Source: UBA6059 sp964351595
GTDB taxonomy: Bacteria > Bacteroidota > Bacteroidia > Cytophagales > Cyclobacteriaceae
Assembly (NCBI GenBank): GCA_964351595.1
Contig: CAYGOT010000001.1
Location: forward strand, 87,939 to 151,938
DNA: 64,000 bases
Direction of reading: 5' to 3'
Under the pieces are notes generated by a model, which was not told where the DNA came from, did not search any database, and saw nothing but the letters and a program-made list of their open reading frames with translations. The translations under genes and the position numbers were made by a program. Position 1 is the first letter of the stretch. Every line of letters begins with the position of its first letter. Positions 8,199 through 18,085 of this stretch are shown piece by piece.

Positions 8199-9878
8199 AT
8201 GGATAAGGACCAATTCGATGAAAAAGGGTTTATTCAACCCATACGTGTACTAGACTTAGCTCAAGTCGAAACACTTTATGAAAAGGTTCACAAACTTAAC
8301 CCTCCGAAAAGTTGGAATAAGGGCTTAGCAATCACCAACAGAGCGATCTATAATTTGGCGTGTCATCCGTTGATCTTGGAAAGGTTACATCAGTTGCTCG
8401 GCAAAAATCTGATGCTGTGGGGAAGTGAATTAGTCATTAGGAAACCAGGTATGCATCATAGATGGCATGCAGATGCAGAACATCTTGTCACAACCAAGCA
8501 AATGGTAAATGTCTGGATTCCTCTTGAGAACTCGTCATTAAGGAGTTGTTTAAGGTTGATACCCAGAAGCCATAACTTTAAATCTGATTTGTTATCCCTG
8601 TCCAAACAGCAAAAAGTAGATCTTAAGACTGATGGAGACGTCATGTCCTTAGCCAAAAAATATGACGATTGGGCGTACATTCACAACATGGACATGTCCG
8701 TGGGCGATGCTGTTTTTTTTAGCGGAAGGCTTTGGCATTCTTCCATTAATCATTCTAAACTGACACGTACGGCTCTTTTGCTTTCTTATGCATCTACAGA
8801 ATGCCAAATAAAGTTGTGGGAACCGAGCTCTCTAGACTCTGAGATTAAATATTACGATTTTCCGAAACCGCCATGTCTATTGATATCTGGAGATGCTGAT
8901 TTGGAAATAAACTATTTTGAAACGCCTCCCTCTTCGAATGATTTGAACAACACTGTTTCTCTTAATCAAATTTTCGTTTCCAAGACTCTCACTCCAACCC
9001 CTCTAAACGATCAAAATTGGTATGTTCCAAATTTCTTCTTCGAGTATAGAAATTCGACATTTGACCATATTACGTGCCATGTTTCTAATCTTAGAAAAGG
9101 CAATATACCTCACGAACCACATACTCACGTAGAAGAAGAAATTCTGATAGTACTTAAAGGTGAGGCTTCAATTCTATCCCCAGAATCGCGTATGGTCGTC
9201 TCTTTGAAACAGAATGAAATGGTCTATTACCCATCCAATTTCAGCCATACAATCAAAGCGACTAGCGAACAAGATTTATTTTATTTGATGTTCAAATGGA
9301 GAAGATCAAAATTCAACAGTACTGAAGTAAAACCATTTTCAAAGCATGAATTGAATTTTGATTTGATAAATAGTAAGGAAGGTAAGTACAAGTCTCATTT
9401 GGTTTTCAACCAGGAGACGAACGACTTATATAACCTCCATTGTCATCTTTCCGCTGTAGAACCGGGGGGCGGTTATCTTCAGCACATAGATAGTTATGAT
9501 GTGGTTATTCTTTTATTGGAAGGTAGCATTACAGTGATGAACAAAGAAGTGTCTGCCCTTCGAATGCTATATATCCCTTCTGGACTTCCTCATGACTTGC
9601 ACAACAGTGGAGACAGGTTGGCGAAGTACATTGTTTTTGAATTTCACGGTAACCCAGATCAAAGGTATTTCCAGCAAAAAGGTAAAAGAAGTTTAAACGC
9701 TCCGATCAGATTATCCCCGTATAATGATGAACAGTATATCACATTACAAAAAAAATACACTGACCTTATAAATTCTGATTCATTGCGGATTGGTAGGTCA
9801 ATAACCGCTGGACTAAAACGATATTTTTTCTGGTTGCCATCTGTAGCAAAAAAGGTCAAAACGAAAACTTCATATTAA
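8199..9878 (+). CDS. PhyH-type dioxygenase fused to two cupin domains
   Basis: 559 residues from the ATG at 8199; a GTG at 8196 would add one residue. The N-terminal part (about 1-200) is a phytanoyl-CoA-dioxygenase-like Fe(II)/2-oxoglutarate domain: His90-x-Asp92 (WHADAEH), distal His180 (SGRLWHSS) and Arg190 for the cosubstrate. Cupin 1 (about 290-370) keeps HEPHTHVEEE and a later His350. Cupin 2 (about 405-485) has HIDSYD and PHDLHN, so all three metal sites look plausible. PhyH proteins hydroxylate small acyl or sugar-linked substrates. Next to glycosyltransferase and sulfotransferase genes, a glycan- or nucleotide-sugar-related substrate is possible but unproven. It is the first gene of the plus-strand arm of the glycan locus. 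Confidence 0.8.
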   Translation: MDKDQFDEKGFIQPIRVLDLAQVETLYEKVHKLNPPKSWNKGLAITNRAIYNLACHPLILERLHQLLGKNLMLWGSELVIRKPGMHHRWHADAEHLVTTKQMVNVWIPLENSSLRSCLRLIPRSHNFKSDLLSLSKQQKVDLKTDGDVMSLAKKYDDWAYIHNMDMSVGDAVFFSGRLWHSSINHSKLTRTALLLSYASTECQIKLWEPSSLDSEIKYYDFPKPPCLLISGDADLEINYFETPPSSNDLNNTVSLNQIFVSKTLTPTPLNDQNWYVPNFFFEYRNSTFDHITCHVSNLRKGNIPHEPHTHVEEEILIVLKGEASILSPESRMVVSLKQNEMVYYPSNFSHTIKATSEQDLFYLMFKWRRSKFNSTEVKPFSKHELNFDLINSKEGKYKSHLVFNQETNDLYNLHCHLSAVEPGGGYLQHIDSYDVVILLLEGSITVMNKEVSALRMLYIPSGLPHDLHNSGDRLAKYIVFEFHGNPDQRYFQQKGKRSLNAPIRLSPYNDEQYITLQKKYTDLINSDSLRIGRSITAGLKRYFFWLPSVAKKVKTKTSY

Positions 9879-9906
9879 CTAATTATATATTCTGTTAAGA
9901 AGGAAA

Positions 9907-11781
9907 ATGACCTTAGTAATTAATTTTATTTATCAACGAGGTATATCCAAGGAAAGTAAGTTTGCTAATCAGCTGATAGCTAAAGGTCTGGCGAAGATCA
10001 GTTTCATTGATCTAAACCATCAACCTTGGCCTCACAATGGGATTAATATTTATCTTATCAACCCTATTCTTCCCAGGTGGCTTTTGGAGGAAGAATGTAT
10101 CAAAGCGAATAGAACACATTTTTCAAGAGAGGTCTCGGTCGAGACGCTAAAAAGAATCCGAGCAAAAGAGGCATTATTAGCTATTGACAACTCCGGAGAG
10201 GGGCCGGCCAATTATGCTTATCTTAAATCACTAGAGAGCTATGGTCGCCAGCATGATCTTCCACCAAGTTCTATTCTTTGGATCCACCAAAATATTGCCG
10301 TCAGTGAAGGGGAAAAATACGGCTGGGATAAATCCTATTACGTCAAGAACTTATACCATCATTCGTTCTTAGAAGAGTTGCTTGTATCTGCAACCAAAAA
10401 GGTCAAGCCCACTACGAACCTACGTGACTCCAAAAGGAGCCATTATTACCTTTTCCTAAACAATATCCCCAGGCCGGAACGACTATACGTACTTCTACGA
10501 CTTTATAATTCTGGATTAATTAATAAGGGCTTGGTTTCGTTTCAAATTGCAGATGACAGCAATGTAATCAACCTGAATTACTCAATAAATTACCTCAAAA
10601 AAAGACATCAAGGTGAAGCGCATCTTTTTCAGGGATACGGCAGACTTGTAAAAGAACTACCACTAACAATCAACGAGCCTGACATTCTTAAAAGTGAGAA
10701 AACACAAAGTCTTTCGCTAGATGCATATAGCAAGTGCTATTTCAGCATAGTTTCAGAATCTGAAATGTCTTCAGGACATGTGATACGTTATACAGAAAAA
10801 CTCTTCAAGCCAATTTACAACAAACATCCGTTTGTCGTTTTTGGTAACCCATACTCTCTTAGCAATCTTAGGAAACTAGGGTTTCAGACTTTTGATGGCT
10901 TAATTGACGAATCGTATGACCTGATCATGGATAGCAAACAACGCAGGGCAGCTGCGTACGAGCAAGTTGAAAAACTATTGAAGCTGTCAATAGAAGAATT
11001 AGGGTCATGGTATGAGAGCCTCAGACCTACAATAGATTACAACTATAATCACTTGATCAAAAGCTTACCCAACAAAATAAGAATTCAGCAGAACACAAAG
11101 TTGTTGATTGAAGTGATGTGCCTAGCGTCACCGTTTGAAAATTGTTCACAGAACGCCTCCATTATTGCTGATCTGTCCATTAAGTATCGAGTTGATAAGT
11201 TTTTTGACCAAAAAAATCTCGGACATGCACTTGACCTATTGATAAGTGAAATAAGTGATCACGGTGATTTGTCAATTTTGCTCGAGATAGTTGTTCAAGA
11301 TTGGCCCGAAAATTACATGTATCTTCATCGATATAGTTCGGTACTTCTTAAAATGGGATTAAAGGATAAAGCGGAAACAATGGCGCGAATTGCCCTAATC
11401 CATAACCCAAAAGCCTATTGGACTTATCATCTTCTAGGAGACATTCAATTGTCCCTTCAAAACCCTTTAGAAGCAATGTGGAATTTCTTTAATGCCTATC
11501 ATCATTCAAAAGAACTAAAATATCTTCTGTTACTTCGCGAAACGATGTTGAAATCTCAAGAAACAAAAAAAAGGATCATCGCAAGTCTCTCAGCAATTAT
11601 TCAAACTTTGAAAAACCGCGATGAAGGGGGAGAAATATTGTTAAATGCAATTTACCATGAATTCAAGAGCAATAAGAAGGTAGCATCCGCAGAATATTAT
11701 CAATTAAGCCTCTCCACAAAGGATGACAACACGAAGAATGCACTTTTAAACCTATCAAAAAGGTGTCTTGAAAATATATGA
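9907..11781 (+). CDS. Putative glycosyltransferase with TPR-like C-terminus
   Basis: 624 residues with no signal peptide. The segment at about 268-345 reads YFSIVSESE, then YTEKLFKPI, HPFVVFGNP and LGFQTFDGLIDESYD. That is the nucleotide-sugar-binding pattern seen in GT10 fucosyltransferase- and exostosin-like GT-B enzymes (the teKlfkpi ... G.P ... lGF.tf signature). The C-terminal part (about 440-600) is helical with TPR-like pairs such as VLLKMGLKDKAETMARIAL and LGDIQLSLQNPLEAMW. The donor and acceptor cannot be read from sequence. It lies 28 bp after the PhyH/cupin gene and 34 bp before a sulfotransferase gene, suggesting one operon. An uncharacterised GT-B family outside GT10 is the main alternative. 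Confidence 0.6.
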   Translation: MTLVINFIYQRGISKESKFANQLIAKGLAKISFIDLNHQPWPHNGINIYLINPILPRWLLEEECIKANRTHFSREVSVETLKRIRAKEALLAIDNSGEGPANYAYLKSLESYGRQHDLPPSSILWIHQNIAVSEGEKYGWDKSYYVKNLYHHSFLEELLVSATKKVKPTTNLRDSKRSHYYLFLNNIPRPERLYVLLRLYNSGLINKGLVSFQIADDSNVINLNYSINYLKKRHQGEAHLFQGYGRLVKELPLTINEPDILKSEKTQSLSLDAYSKCYFSIVSESEMSSGHVIRYTEKLFKPIYNKHPFVVFGNPYSLSNLRKLGFQTFDGLIDESYDLIMDSKQRRAAAYEQVEKLLKLSIEELGSWYESLRPTIDYNYNHLIKSLPNKIRIQQNTKLLIEVMCLASPFENCSQNASIIADLSIKYRVDKFFDQKNLGHALDLLISEISDHGDLSILLEIVVQDWPENYMYLHRYSSVLLKMGLKDKAETMARIALIHNPKAYWTYHLLGDIQLSLQNPLEAMWNFFNAYHHSKELKYLLLLRETMLKSQETKKRIIASLSAIIQTLKNRDEGGEILLNAIYHEFKSNKKVASAEYYQLSLSTKDDNTKNALLNLSKRCLENI

Positions 11782-11815
11782 ATAGCCTGCATGGAAAGAG
11801 TCAAACTTTAACGCA

Positions 11816-12619
11816 GTGAAGACGGTAAGAACATTCGTTTCCAAGACAAAAGACAGGTATAGTATCGAATTTCCTGCTCCGGGAGCTATTAATAGCTTTT
11901 TCGTTTTTTCAATGGTCAAATCAGGCTCAACTCTTCAAAATTCTGTTGTGTCTGATCTGTGTACAATTAACAATGTCCCTACAGTGTCAATTCATGATCA
12001 AGCCTTTCTCCAAGGAGTTGCTACAAAGGACATACAAAGTGATATTGAGGATATCATTTTTCAAAAGGGCTATGGTTACCTGGGATTTCGTCACTATTTG
12101 AATCCTAAGATCAATGTTAATATCAACCGTCTAGCGAAAATATTGCTTGTGAGGAAGCCGTTAGACATCCTAACATCGCTGTATTTTTCTGTGAAGTACA
12201 GTCATTTTATACCTGCTAATGGCAGATCCAGGTCTATGATGCTTCAGAGACAAAAAGCAGCAAATTCCTCAGACATAAATCATTTTGCACTTAATAATGC
12301 TGAGAGTATTCGATTGGGCTACATGTCGTATTTAAAGGTCCTAGACAACCCTAACTGGCATGTATTTAAGTATGAGGAAATAATAAGTAAAAAAAGAAGT
12401 TGGATAAAGGAGCTATCAACAATTCTTTCACTTCCTATTTCCGAAGGGGATCTTGATTTGATCACTAACACACATGATATATTTCCACGAGAGGAAAGGA
12501 CAAGCGAGCATATTCGACAGGTTTGGCCTGACAATCATAAGAAACACTTAGATAATAAAACGATAGCTCTGCTCAATAAAAAATTTGCTGAAGTGAACGA
12601 ATACTTTGGATACTACTGA
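11816..12619 (+). CDS. Sulfotransferase domain protein
   Basis: 267 residues starting at a GTG; no ATG precedes the domain in frame. The PAPS 5'-phosphosulfate loop is visible as MVKSGST (Lys35-Thr39), and the 3'-phosphate-binding motif as LLVRKPLDILTSLYFS (Arg113, Ser121). A C-terminal RTSEHIRQVWPDNHKK segment is the usual position of the second PAPS-binding loop. It should transfer sulfate from PAPS to a hydroxyl or amine, here probably of the surface glycan made by the neighbours. It closes the plus-strand arm of the locus and converges with the minus-strand arm across a 74-bp gap that shows no strong terminator. Confidence 0.8.
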   Translation: MKTVRTFVSKTKDRYSIEFPAPGAINSFFVFSMVKSGSTLQNSVVSDLCTINNVPTVSIHDQAFLQGVATKDIQSDIEDIIFQKGYGYLGFRHYLNPKINVNINRLAKILLVRKPLDILTSLYFSVKYSHFIPANGRSRSMMLQRQKAANSSDINHFALNNAESIRLGYMSYLKVLDNPNWHVFKYEEIISKKRSWIKELSTILSLPISEGDLDLITNTHDIFPREERTSEHIRQVWPDNHKKHLDNKTIALLNKKFAEVNEYFGYY

Positions 12620-12693
12620 CCACAATCTCAAAAACCACAGTGAAACGTATACTAAACGACAAGGGAGAGTGGATGATTACTGCAACTTTGCGA

Positions 12694-13428
12694 TTATATC
12701 CAAAATCTTTCAAAAAGATTGGGGTATCTCAATATCTCCCTAGATGATACCGAGGGAAAATCTCTATGTAAACTGCCCAGCCAGTCCTCTTTTTTGTCCA
12801 GGGACATATAATTCCTAACTATATCAAAATAATTTTCTGATAAACCTTTTGATAATGGGTCAAGATTAGTGAGAGCTAATAAGCCTGTAGGTGGACAATC
12901 CAATATGGTCATGCTGATATCAGGTCGAAGCTCCTTTAGTACATAGCATATTTTCCAAACATCGCCCGTCCACCAGCTTTTATATGGATCATTTTCGGAT
13001 AGTTCATTTCCGCAACCTGATCTTCCAGCCATGTTCTCGTTTAATGGCAAACAATCATGCATGAATATGATTGAGTTCTTCTTGGTATAAGGCTCCAAAT
13101 GAATGAAATCTCTTAAAAGAAATTCAAATAAGTGCAGACCGTCAAGGAATGCTATATCGACATGTGGGAAGAACTCGAATACATTTTCATTTTGAAAAAA
13201 TGAGTCACTGGTTTGCTGAAAAAGCAGGGTTCTTCTCCTGCCAGCGCAGGGGTTGCTTGAAAAACTAAAATTGGGATCAATGGCAATACTATCGCAGCTA
13301 GAAGTTGCAAGTGAATGACCGACTGAAGTCCCTACTTCCAGATAGTACATAGGGTTGAACGAACTATGGACTTGCTTCAGAAATTGAAGATAATGCACCC
13401 CCTGGTGCTCATTAATATCATTCTCCAT
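12694..13428 (-). CDS. Class I SAM methyltransferase (Methyltransf_24-like)
   Basis: 244 residues. SAM-binding motif I is YLEVGTSVGHS (about 28-39); the acidic residue after beta-2 is in SIAIDPNF. FLDGLHLFEFLLRDF followed by SIIFMHDCLP is the typical histidine/aspartate signature of the Methyltransf_24 family, often found in glycan and cell-surface loci. The substrate is unknown; O-methylation of a sugar is a reasonable guess. It follows the upstream SGNH-like gene by only 3 bp, so it is the last gene of a long minus-strand operon. Confidence 0.75.
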   Translation of the reverse strand: MENDINEHQGVHYLQFLKQVHSSFNPMYYLEVGTSVGHSLATSSCDSIAIDPNFSFSSNPCAGRRRTLLFQQTSDSFFQNENVFEFFPHVDIAFLDGLHLFEFLLRDFIHLEPYTKKNSIIFMHDCLPLNENMAGRSGCGNELSENDPYKSWWTGDVWKICYVLKELRPDISMTILDCPPTGLLALTNLDPLSKGLSENYFDIVRNYMSLDKKEDWLGSLHRDFPSVSSREILRYPNLFERFWI

Positions 13429-13431
13429 TTG

Positions 13432-15327
13432 CTAATATTTGAACTTGGTACGATTGATTTTTAATTGAGCATTTTCATGTAGCGGCACATCAATAGCATC
13501 AAATAGCTCATAAGTGCCTGCATCCAGAACTAGTAGGTTGAGGCCTGACGCGTTGGCTCCTAATTGCTTATTGTTAAACTTCACAGTAGCATTGCTACCA
13601 CTATGAAGCTCCATCTTAGAGACTCGCGGCAAGCTCTTGTTTCCTTTTAGAACGACATGGTGTTCATTGCTATCTGAGCTTTCGTGCCATATAGCGCCGT
13701 TAGTTTCGACAATGGCAATATAACCCCTCGTATTCATTGGCAAAGACTTACTTAGCAATCCTAGCTCATTCATTGACCCGAGAATCTCATTAAGTCTATG
13801 TACAGGCCCACCTCTAGTGGTTATCACGACTATTTTATCATTGATACCTTTTAATGCCTTAAAATATTCACCCAACTCAAGTGTGCGCTTTTTTAAAAAC
13901 TGTTCCTGATTTGACTGCTGGTATTGATATTCGTCAACATTGAAAAAAGGAATGTCTCCAGGGTCAATAAACAATCCCTGATCGAGAATCTCAATTATAT
14001 GCCCTTTCATAGTATCTTCATTAGCTATCGTAATACCGGCAATTGTCATATTATCCCTGGTTGAGCCCGGAGGTAATTTAGACATGAAAAAATACGTGCT
14101 ATCATCGATTTGATCTTTTAAGTCAAATGCCTGTCGTACGAACGTCCTCAACGCGATATTCTCCGCGACTGCACTATCTGTTTTTATTAACAAATAATAG
14201 TACAATCCTTCATAGTCCTTATTAGAATAGACATATCGGAGGTAATTTCCATGTCTGGGTGCTGGTGGACTAATACTAAACCGTTTCTCATCATGTCTTT
14301 CAAGTCCATAAAAGTCCAGCCTGTCACTACTCTGTATCATGTTAATTACTTGAGGATACTGACTAATCTGATCCGCCTTGAGCGTATCTTTATAAGCTGA
14401 TCTGAGGTCTCCAATTAGCGTTTTGGTACGCCAGTATCTGCCAATATGATTAGGATGCCAGCGAGCTCCACTAGCATGCTCTTGATTAAAAAAATAGGAT
14501 TTTGAGTCATTCAGTAAATCAATACCTGTAGAGGTGCTCAGACTACTCATGTACTCCTCGACATTGTCACTTTTGTAGATACCTGCTTGGGCACCTGGAG
14601 GAACCAAAAAAAAATATCCTCCTCTCGAGGAAACGAAATTTTTGAATCCTCTCAGTTCATTGGCCAGTGTCCATGTCGAATCTGGAAGAAGCAATTTTGA
14701 TTGTCCTACCTTCAGGGTATCGACATTTGACATGAAACTAGTTCTTATATTATCCTCAACCCATATGTCATTATAGTAAAATGAATTGTCCTGTTTGGGA
14801 TAATCCGACCATGCGTTTCGTACGGCCCGAATAAACCCTGCGAGTGACGCTTTTAAAAACTTGTAACTGCTAAAGATGATGGGCAGTCTGGCAGGGGTAT
14901 GTAACAATACTGTGCTTGCATAATCATTTCTTATCTCGAAGTTAGCAGCGTCGGTATCAACACTGAATTCTCGTGAGAATAGCACTATATCTCCTTCATC
15001 AATATAGGGTTTACAGTACTCGAGCATGAAGACCAAACTAAACCCAGCAAAAGTACCCATGTTTATCATTGGTATCCCCAGTTCTCTTTCCACTTGAAGG
15101 CTGTTGACACCATAGGCTCCACTGCTACCGCTAATCAAAATGGCCTTTGGTGAAGGTGTGTTTTGAAGCTTACAAAGTTTATTTCTTAAACCATTGGCAA
15201 TGTAATCATGACCATAGAATGGATTCAAGTCCAATATCAGAACGATTGTTGCCAGCATTAATATCAACATGCACACAACTTTGAAAAAGAACTTGAACCT
15301 TGGCGCCATATGAATCTTTGGTCTCAC
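13432..15327 (-). CDS. Membrane-anchored SGNH-like protein, copy A
   Basis: 631 residues, GTG start overlapping the stop of copy B (GTGA). One membrane segment (about 12-33) is followed by a periplasmic SGNH/AlgX/DltD-like domain: nucleophile-type motif SGSSGAYGVNS (Gly67-Ser68-Ser69) and a late RWHPNHIGRYW motif (about 290) in the position of the catalytic Asp/His block. The C-terminal about 180 residues (RTLELGEYFKAL ... IVVITTRGG, later GLNLLVLDAGTYELFD) resemble by pattern the ILEI/FAM3-like fold. That assignment is tentative. Together with the MBOAT gene nearby, it is likely the extracytoplasmic partner that finishes acyl transfer to a glycan. Same length as copy B, so an internal duplication. 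Confidence 0.65.
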   Translation of the reverse strand: MRPKIHMAPRFKFFFKVVCMLILMLATIVLILDLNPFYGHDYIANGLRNKLCKLQNTPSPKAILISGSSGAYGVNSLQVERELGIPMINMGTFAGFSLVFMLEYCKPYIDEGDIVLFSREFSVDTDAANFEIRNDYASTVLLHTPARLPIIFSSYKFLKASLAGFIRAVRNAWSDYPKQDNSFYYNDIWVEDNIRTSFMSNVDTLKVGQSKLLLPDSTWTLANELRGFKNFVSSRGGYFFLVPPGAQAGIYKSDNVEEYMSSLSTSTGIDLLNDSKSYFFNQEHASGARWHPNHIGRYWRTKTLIGDLRSAYKDTLKADQISQYPQVINMIQSSDRLDFYGLERHDEKRFSISPPAPRHGNYLRYVYSNKDYEGLYYYLLIKTDSAVAENIALRTFVRQAFDLKDQIDDSTYFFMSKLPPGSTRDNMTIAGITIANEDTMKGHIIEILDQGLFIDPGDIPFFNVDEYQYQQSNQEQFLKKRTLELGEYFKALKGINDKIVVITTRGGPVHRLNEILGSMNELGLLSKSLPMNTRGYIAIVETNGAIWHESSDSNEHHVVLKGNKSLPRVSKMELHSGSNATVKFNNKQLGANASGLNLLVLDAGTYELFDAIDVPLHENAQLKINRTKFKY

Positions 15328-17219
15328 AGGTTGTATCTGTTGATTCTCAAGCTTCCGTCACTGTGGTTAGTCACATTCAAAAGGTCAAAAAGCTGACCAC
15401 TTTTGCGGTCAAAAACTACCATTGTGACGGGATATGCTATTTCAGAATAGATAATATCATCAATTTTGATTAGACCATTGTGAGCATTTCTCAGTTCAAT
15501 TTCACCGAAAGGTTCTATTTTGGTGTTTCCTCTGAAGTAGTTCAGATGTTGAGCTGGGTCGGAAGTTTCAAAATACACCTGACCATCAGATGAAAACACA
15601 GCCGAATATACTTTGCTTCCCTTGGGCAATGGCCAAAGGCTTAGGCCAAATTTGATCATGGCCTCACTGATTGAGTTCATTTCAAGATCCTCAAATCCAC
15701 GGGTTGTGAGCAATACTAACTTGTCGTCAAATGCTCTGAGTCTATCCAAATAATCACCCAGGTCAGTTGTTTTTTTCTTGAGGATGAGTTCATTTCTATC
15801 GATATGATATTGGCCAGTATCTACGTTGAGTTGAGCAATGTCCCCAGGATCACTGAAGAGTCCGTCTCGCAATATTCTGAACTTCCCACCAGCGTGCTCA
15901 TGAATTTTGTTAAGAAAAAGGCCGACAAGTGTAGTGCCATTGCGAACAGCTTTTTCATCTAAACGCTTTAGCAGAAAGAAGGTGTTAGAATCAGTTTGAT
16001 CGACCAAGTCAAAGTTATCTCCCCCCCAACTTCTGAACTTTAGAGCATTAGCCAAAGATGAATCAGCCTCGATCTCTACGAAATAAAAATGTCCAGCCAG
16101 GTCAACTTGCCTATAAGTCTTCCTTATATAATTTTCTGTTTGCTGGTCGTAGTTCTTGATCGAATATGTTGAATCAATAGCCGATGATTGGAATCCGATA
16201 ACGTTATACTCAATACCCGTAGCATAATCCAGCTCGTCAGTGACGTCAAAGTCACGACTGTTTACCTCTTTACTCCAACCATGGGTTGTCAAATCAGCAA
16301 TTAAACTTTTAGACCGTAGGTATCGACCGATGTAATTGGGATGAAAGTCGGAATCATGCATGTACTTGGAAGGAAGTAGAAATGAGCTTTGACCGTTGAG
16401 AATTTCAATCCCTGTAAGTTTGGACATGGAGGTGATATAATGCTCTATTTCAGTGCTAAGATAAGCTTGATCACATGCACCAGCCGGAACCAAATATATA
16501 TTTGCTCCACTATCCTCTACAAAGGACTTAAACTCGATAAGATCCTGAACCTCGAGCCATGAAGAATTTGGGATTGGGATATTCGATTTGAAGTTAGCTT
16601 TGACATGCTTATTGGCAACAATCTTATATGTGTGATTATTGTCCTCAGCAAACCTATGATCATATGCCTGATACCTATTTTCCTTTGGGAAAGTCTTATA
16701 AGATTGCCGGGCAGATCGATGGATAGCCGTAATTGCCGTTTTAAAAAAGTCATAATCCTGAAAGAACATTTTGACCTTCCATGGAGTAGCAAATAGCGCC
16801 GTAGCAGCATATTCACCAATTAATCCATAATGTTCCATATTATTCCCTTCGAGATATTCTCTGGCGTATAGTACTAAGTCCCCTTCGGTTAAATGATCTT
16901 TAATAAACTCCAGCAAAAACTTGGTGCCCATTAGGTGGGATATACCCATATTCACCACAGGCACTCCCAGTGCATTTTCCATCTGTACACTATTGATGCC
17001 ATATGTTGCACTACTGCCTGAAAGGATTATAATTTTGGGCCCATTTATTCTCGCCAGCTTCTTATACTTCTCGTAAGTGGCCAGATAGAAATAGTTCTTT
17101 TTAAAATAAGGATTGAGGCACAAGACCCCATATACAAGTAATAGGGTAATGGCCAGAATGCTGACAGCCTTGATCGAAAGGATTAATAAAGGCCTATATG
17201 AAACATCCTGGGTTTTCAC
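15324..17219 (-). CDS. Membrane-anchored SGNH-like protein, copy B
   Basis: 631 residues, GTG start overlapping the stop of the NodZ-like gene. Layout is the same as copy A: membrane segment about 11-34, SGSSATYGINS (Gly68-Ser69-Ser70), and DFHPNYIGRYLRSKSLIADL near 290-310. The C-terminal region (TTDLGDYLDRL, LVLLTTRGF, VYSAVFSSDGQ, VTMVVFDRKSGQLFD) again matches the ILEI/FAM3-like pattern. The two copies are clearly paralogous but well diverged in sequence, so the duplication is not recent. Retention of both suggests different acceptor positions or a heterodimer. The His of the copy A DxxH-like block (HPNH) becomes HPNY here, which may change activity. Confidence 0.65.
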   Translation of the reverse strand: MKTQDVSYRPLLILSIKAVSILAITLLLVYGVLCLNPYFKKNYFYLATYEKYKKLARINGPKIIILSGSSATYGINSVQMENALGVPVVNMGISHLMGTKFLLEFIKDHLTEGDLVLYAREYLEGNNMEHYGLIGEYAATALFATPWKVKMFFQDYDFFKTAITAIHRSARQSYKTFPKENRYQAYDHRFAEDNNHTYKIVANKHVKANFKSNIPIPNSSWLEVQDLIEFKSFVEDSGANIYLVPAGACDQAYLSTEIEHYITSMSKLTGIEILNGQSSFLLPSKYMHDSDFHPNYIGRYLRSKSLIADLTTHGWSKEVNSRDFDVTDELDYATGIEYNVIGFQSSAIDSTYSIKNYDQQTENYIRKTYRQVDLAGHFYFVEIEADSSLANALKFRSWGGDNFDLVDQTDSNTFFLLKRLDEKAVRNGTTLVGLFLNKIHEHAGGKFRILRDGLFSDPGDIAQLNVDTGQYHIDRNELILKKKTTDLGDYLDRLRAFDDKLVLLTTRGFEDLEMNSISEAMIKFGLSLWPLPKGSKVYSAVFSSDGQVYFETSDPAQHLNYFRGNTKIEPFGEIELRNAHNGLIKIDDIIYSEIAYPVTMVVFDRKSGQLFDLLNVTNHSDGSLRINRYNL

Positions 17220-18076
17220 GAAGGCATTAATTCCCCATATTCGTCAAACTGAAATACACCTTCCAGACTACCACGATAGAGGTTTTGAAAAAGCGCAACA
17301 TTGCCCGTATGATTAACTACATACTTACAAGAGGATACTATTCTTAATGCCGCATCAAACCATTGTGCCCATTCAAGTATGTTTCCCTTGTCATATTTGG
17401 ACATGAGACTCCAAACAACTCTGTTCTCATGGGTCGTAGGTGTTTCATCAAAATGGAAAGCCTTTTCTCCAAGCTCAGTCATACAATAGTCCAATACAGG
17501 ACCATCATCAGTCTGTAGCAAGACACGACAATCAGGGTGCTCTTCAAGCAGCGTTCGTACAACTCCCAAGTACTTTTCGCGACTAGCCAATTTCACTTCA
17601 GTATGCTTATCAGTTCCTCTATAAAGTACGGCAATGGTTTGAGCAGGCTCAATAGTATACTTCTCTGTTAAAATTTGAATCTTATTGGCAACTGAAATTG
17701 ATGGAGTAAAAAACTTTTTCAGCACCAAGCTGTACGATTCAAAATCGTAGTTCACCCTTTGTTGCTTGACAACATTTGCACTGGGAACATGTATTCTTTT
17801 GTTTAGAGGCACTTGTACGTTGGGTTGAATGGGTAAATGAAAAGAAGGAAATATATCCTCTCTTGGGTTTGTCTTGAAATGTTCAAATCCATGTTCGTAC
17901 GATATTCGTTCAGGCTCTATTCCATAATGCAATAGGATAAGTAAAGACGAAAAAGTCTGCGTCATATTCGAATAGAATCCCTGGTTCCATAAGCATTCCA
18001 AAGTTGAACCCTCGGGGAATAAGTCAGTATCCCGCCCTCCGGTACTGCATATATATCTACAGTTTCTTAATCTCAT
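17216..18076 (-). CDS. NodZ/Fut8-like glycosyltransferase (short form)
   Basis: 286 residues. The central AVLYRGTDKHTE (about 150-162) corresponds to the GDP-binding HxRRxDK motif of alpha-1,6-fucosyltransferases (GT23/NodZ) and related O-fucosyltransferases. LLQTDDG (about 185-192) is the usual following acidic loop, and YVVNHTGNVALFQNLYRG (about 250-267) sits where the family has its GS-x-x-S donor-binding loop. It ends by overlapping copy B of the SGNH-like protein and follows the MBOAT gene by 9 bp, so it is in the same operon. GDP-fucose as donor is inferred; other GDP-sugars are possible. Confidence 0.65.
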   Translation of the reverse strand: MRLRNCRYICSTGGRDTDLFPEGSTLECLWNQGFYSNMTQTFSSLLILLHYGIEPERISYEHGFEHFKTNPREDIFPSFHLPIQPNVQVPLNKRIHVPSANVVKQQRVNYDFESYSLVLKKFFTPSISVANKIQILTEKYTIEPAQTIAVLYRGTDKHTEVKLASREKYLGVVRTLLEEHPDCRVLLQTDDGPVLDYCMTELGEKAFHFDETPTTHENRVVWSLMSKYDKGNILEWAQWFDAALRIVSSCKYVVNHTGNVALFQNLYRGSLEGVFQFDEYGELMPS

Positions 18077-18085
18077 GGCATTCTG

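Noticed and set aside
12620..12693. Terminator between the convergent arms of the glycan locus
   Set aside because: No stem with a T-run on either strand.
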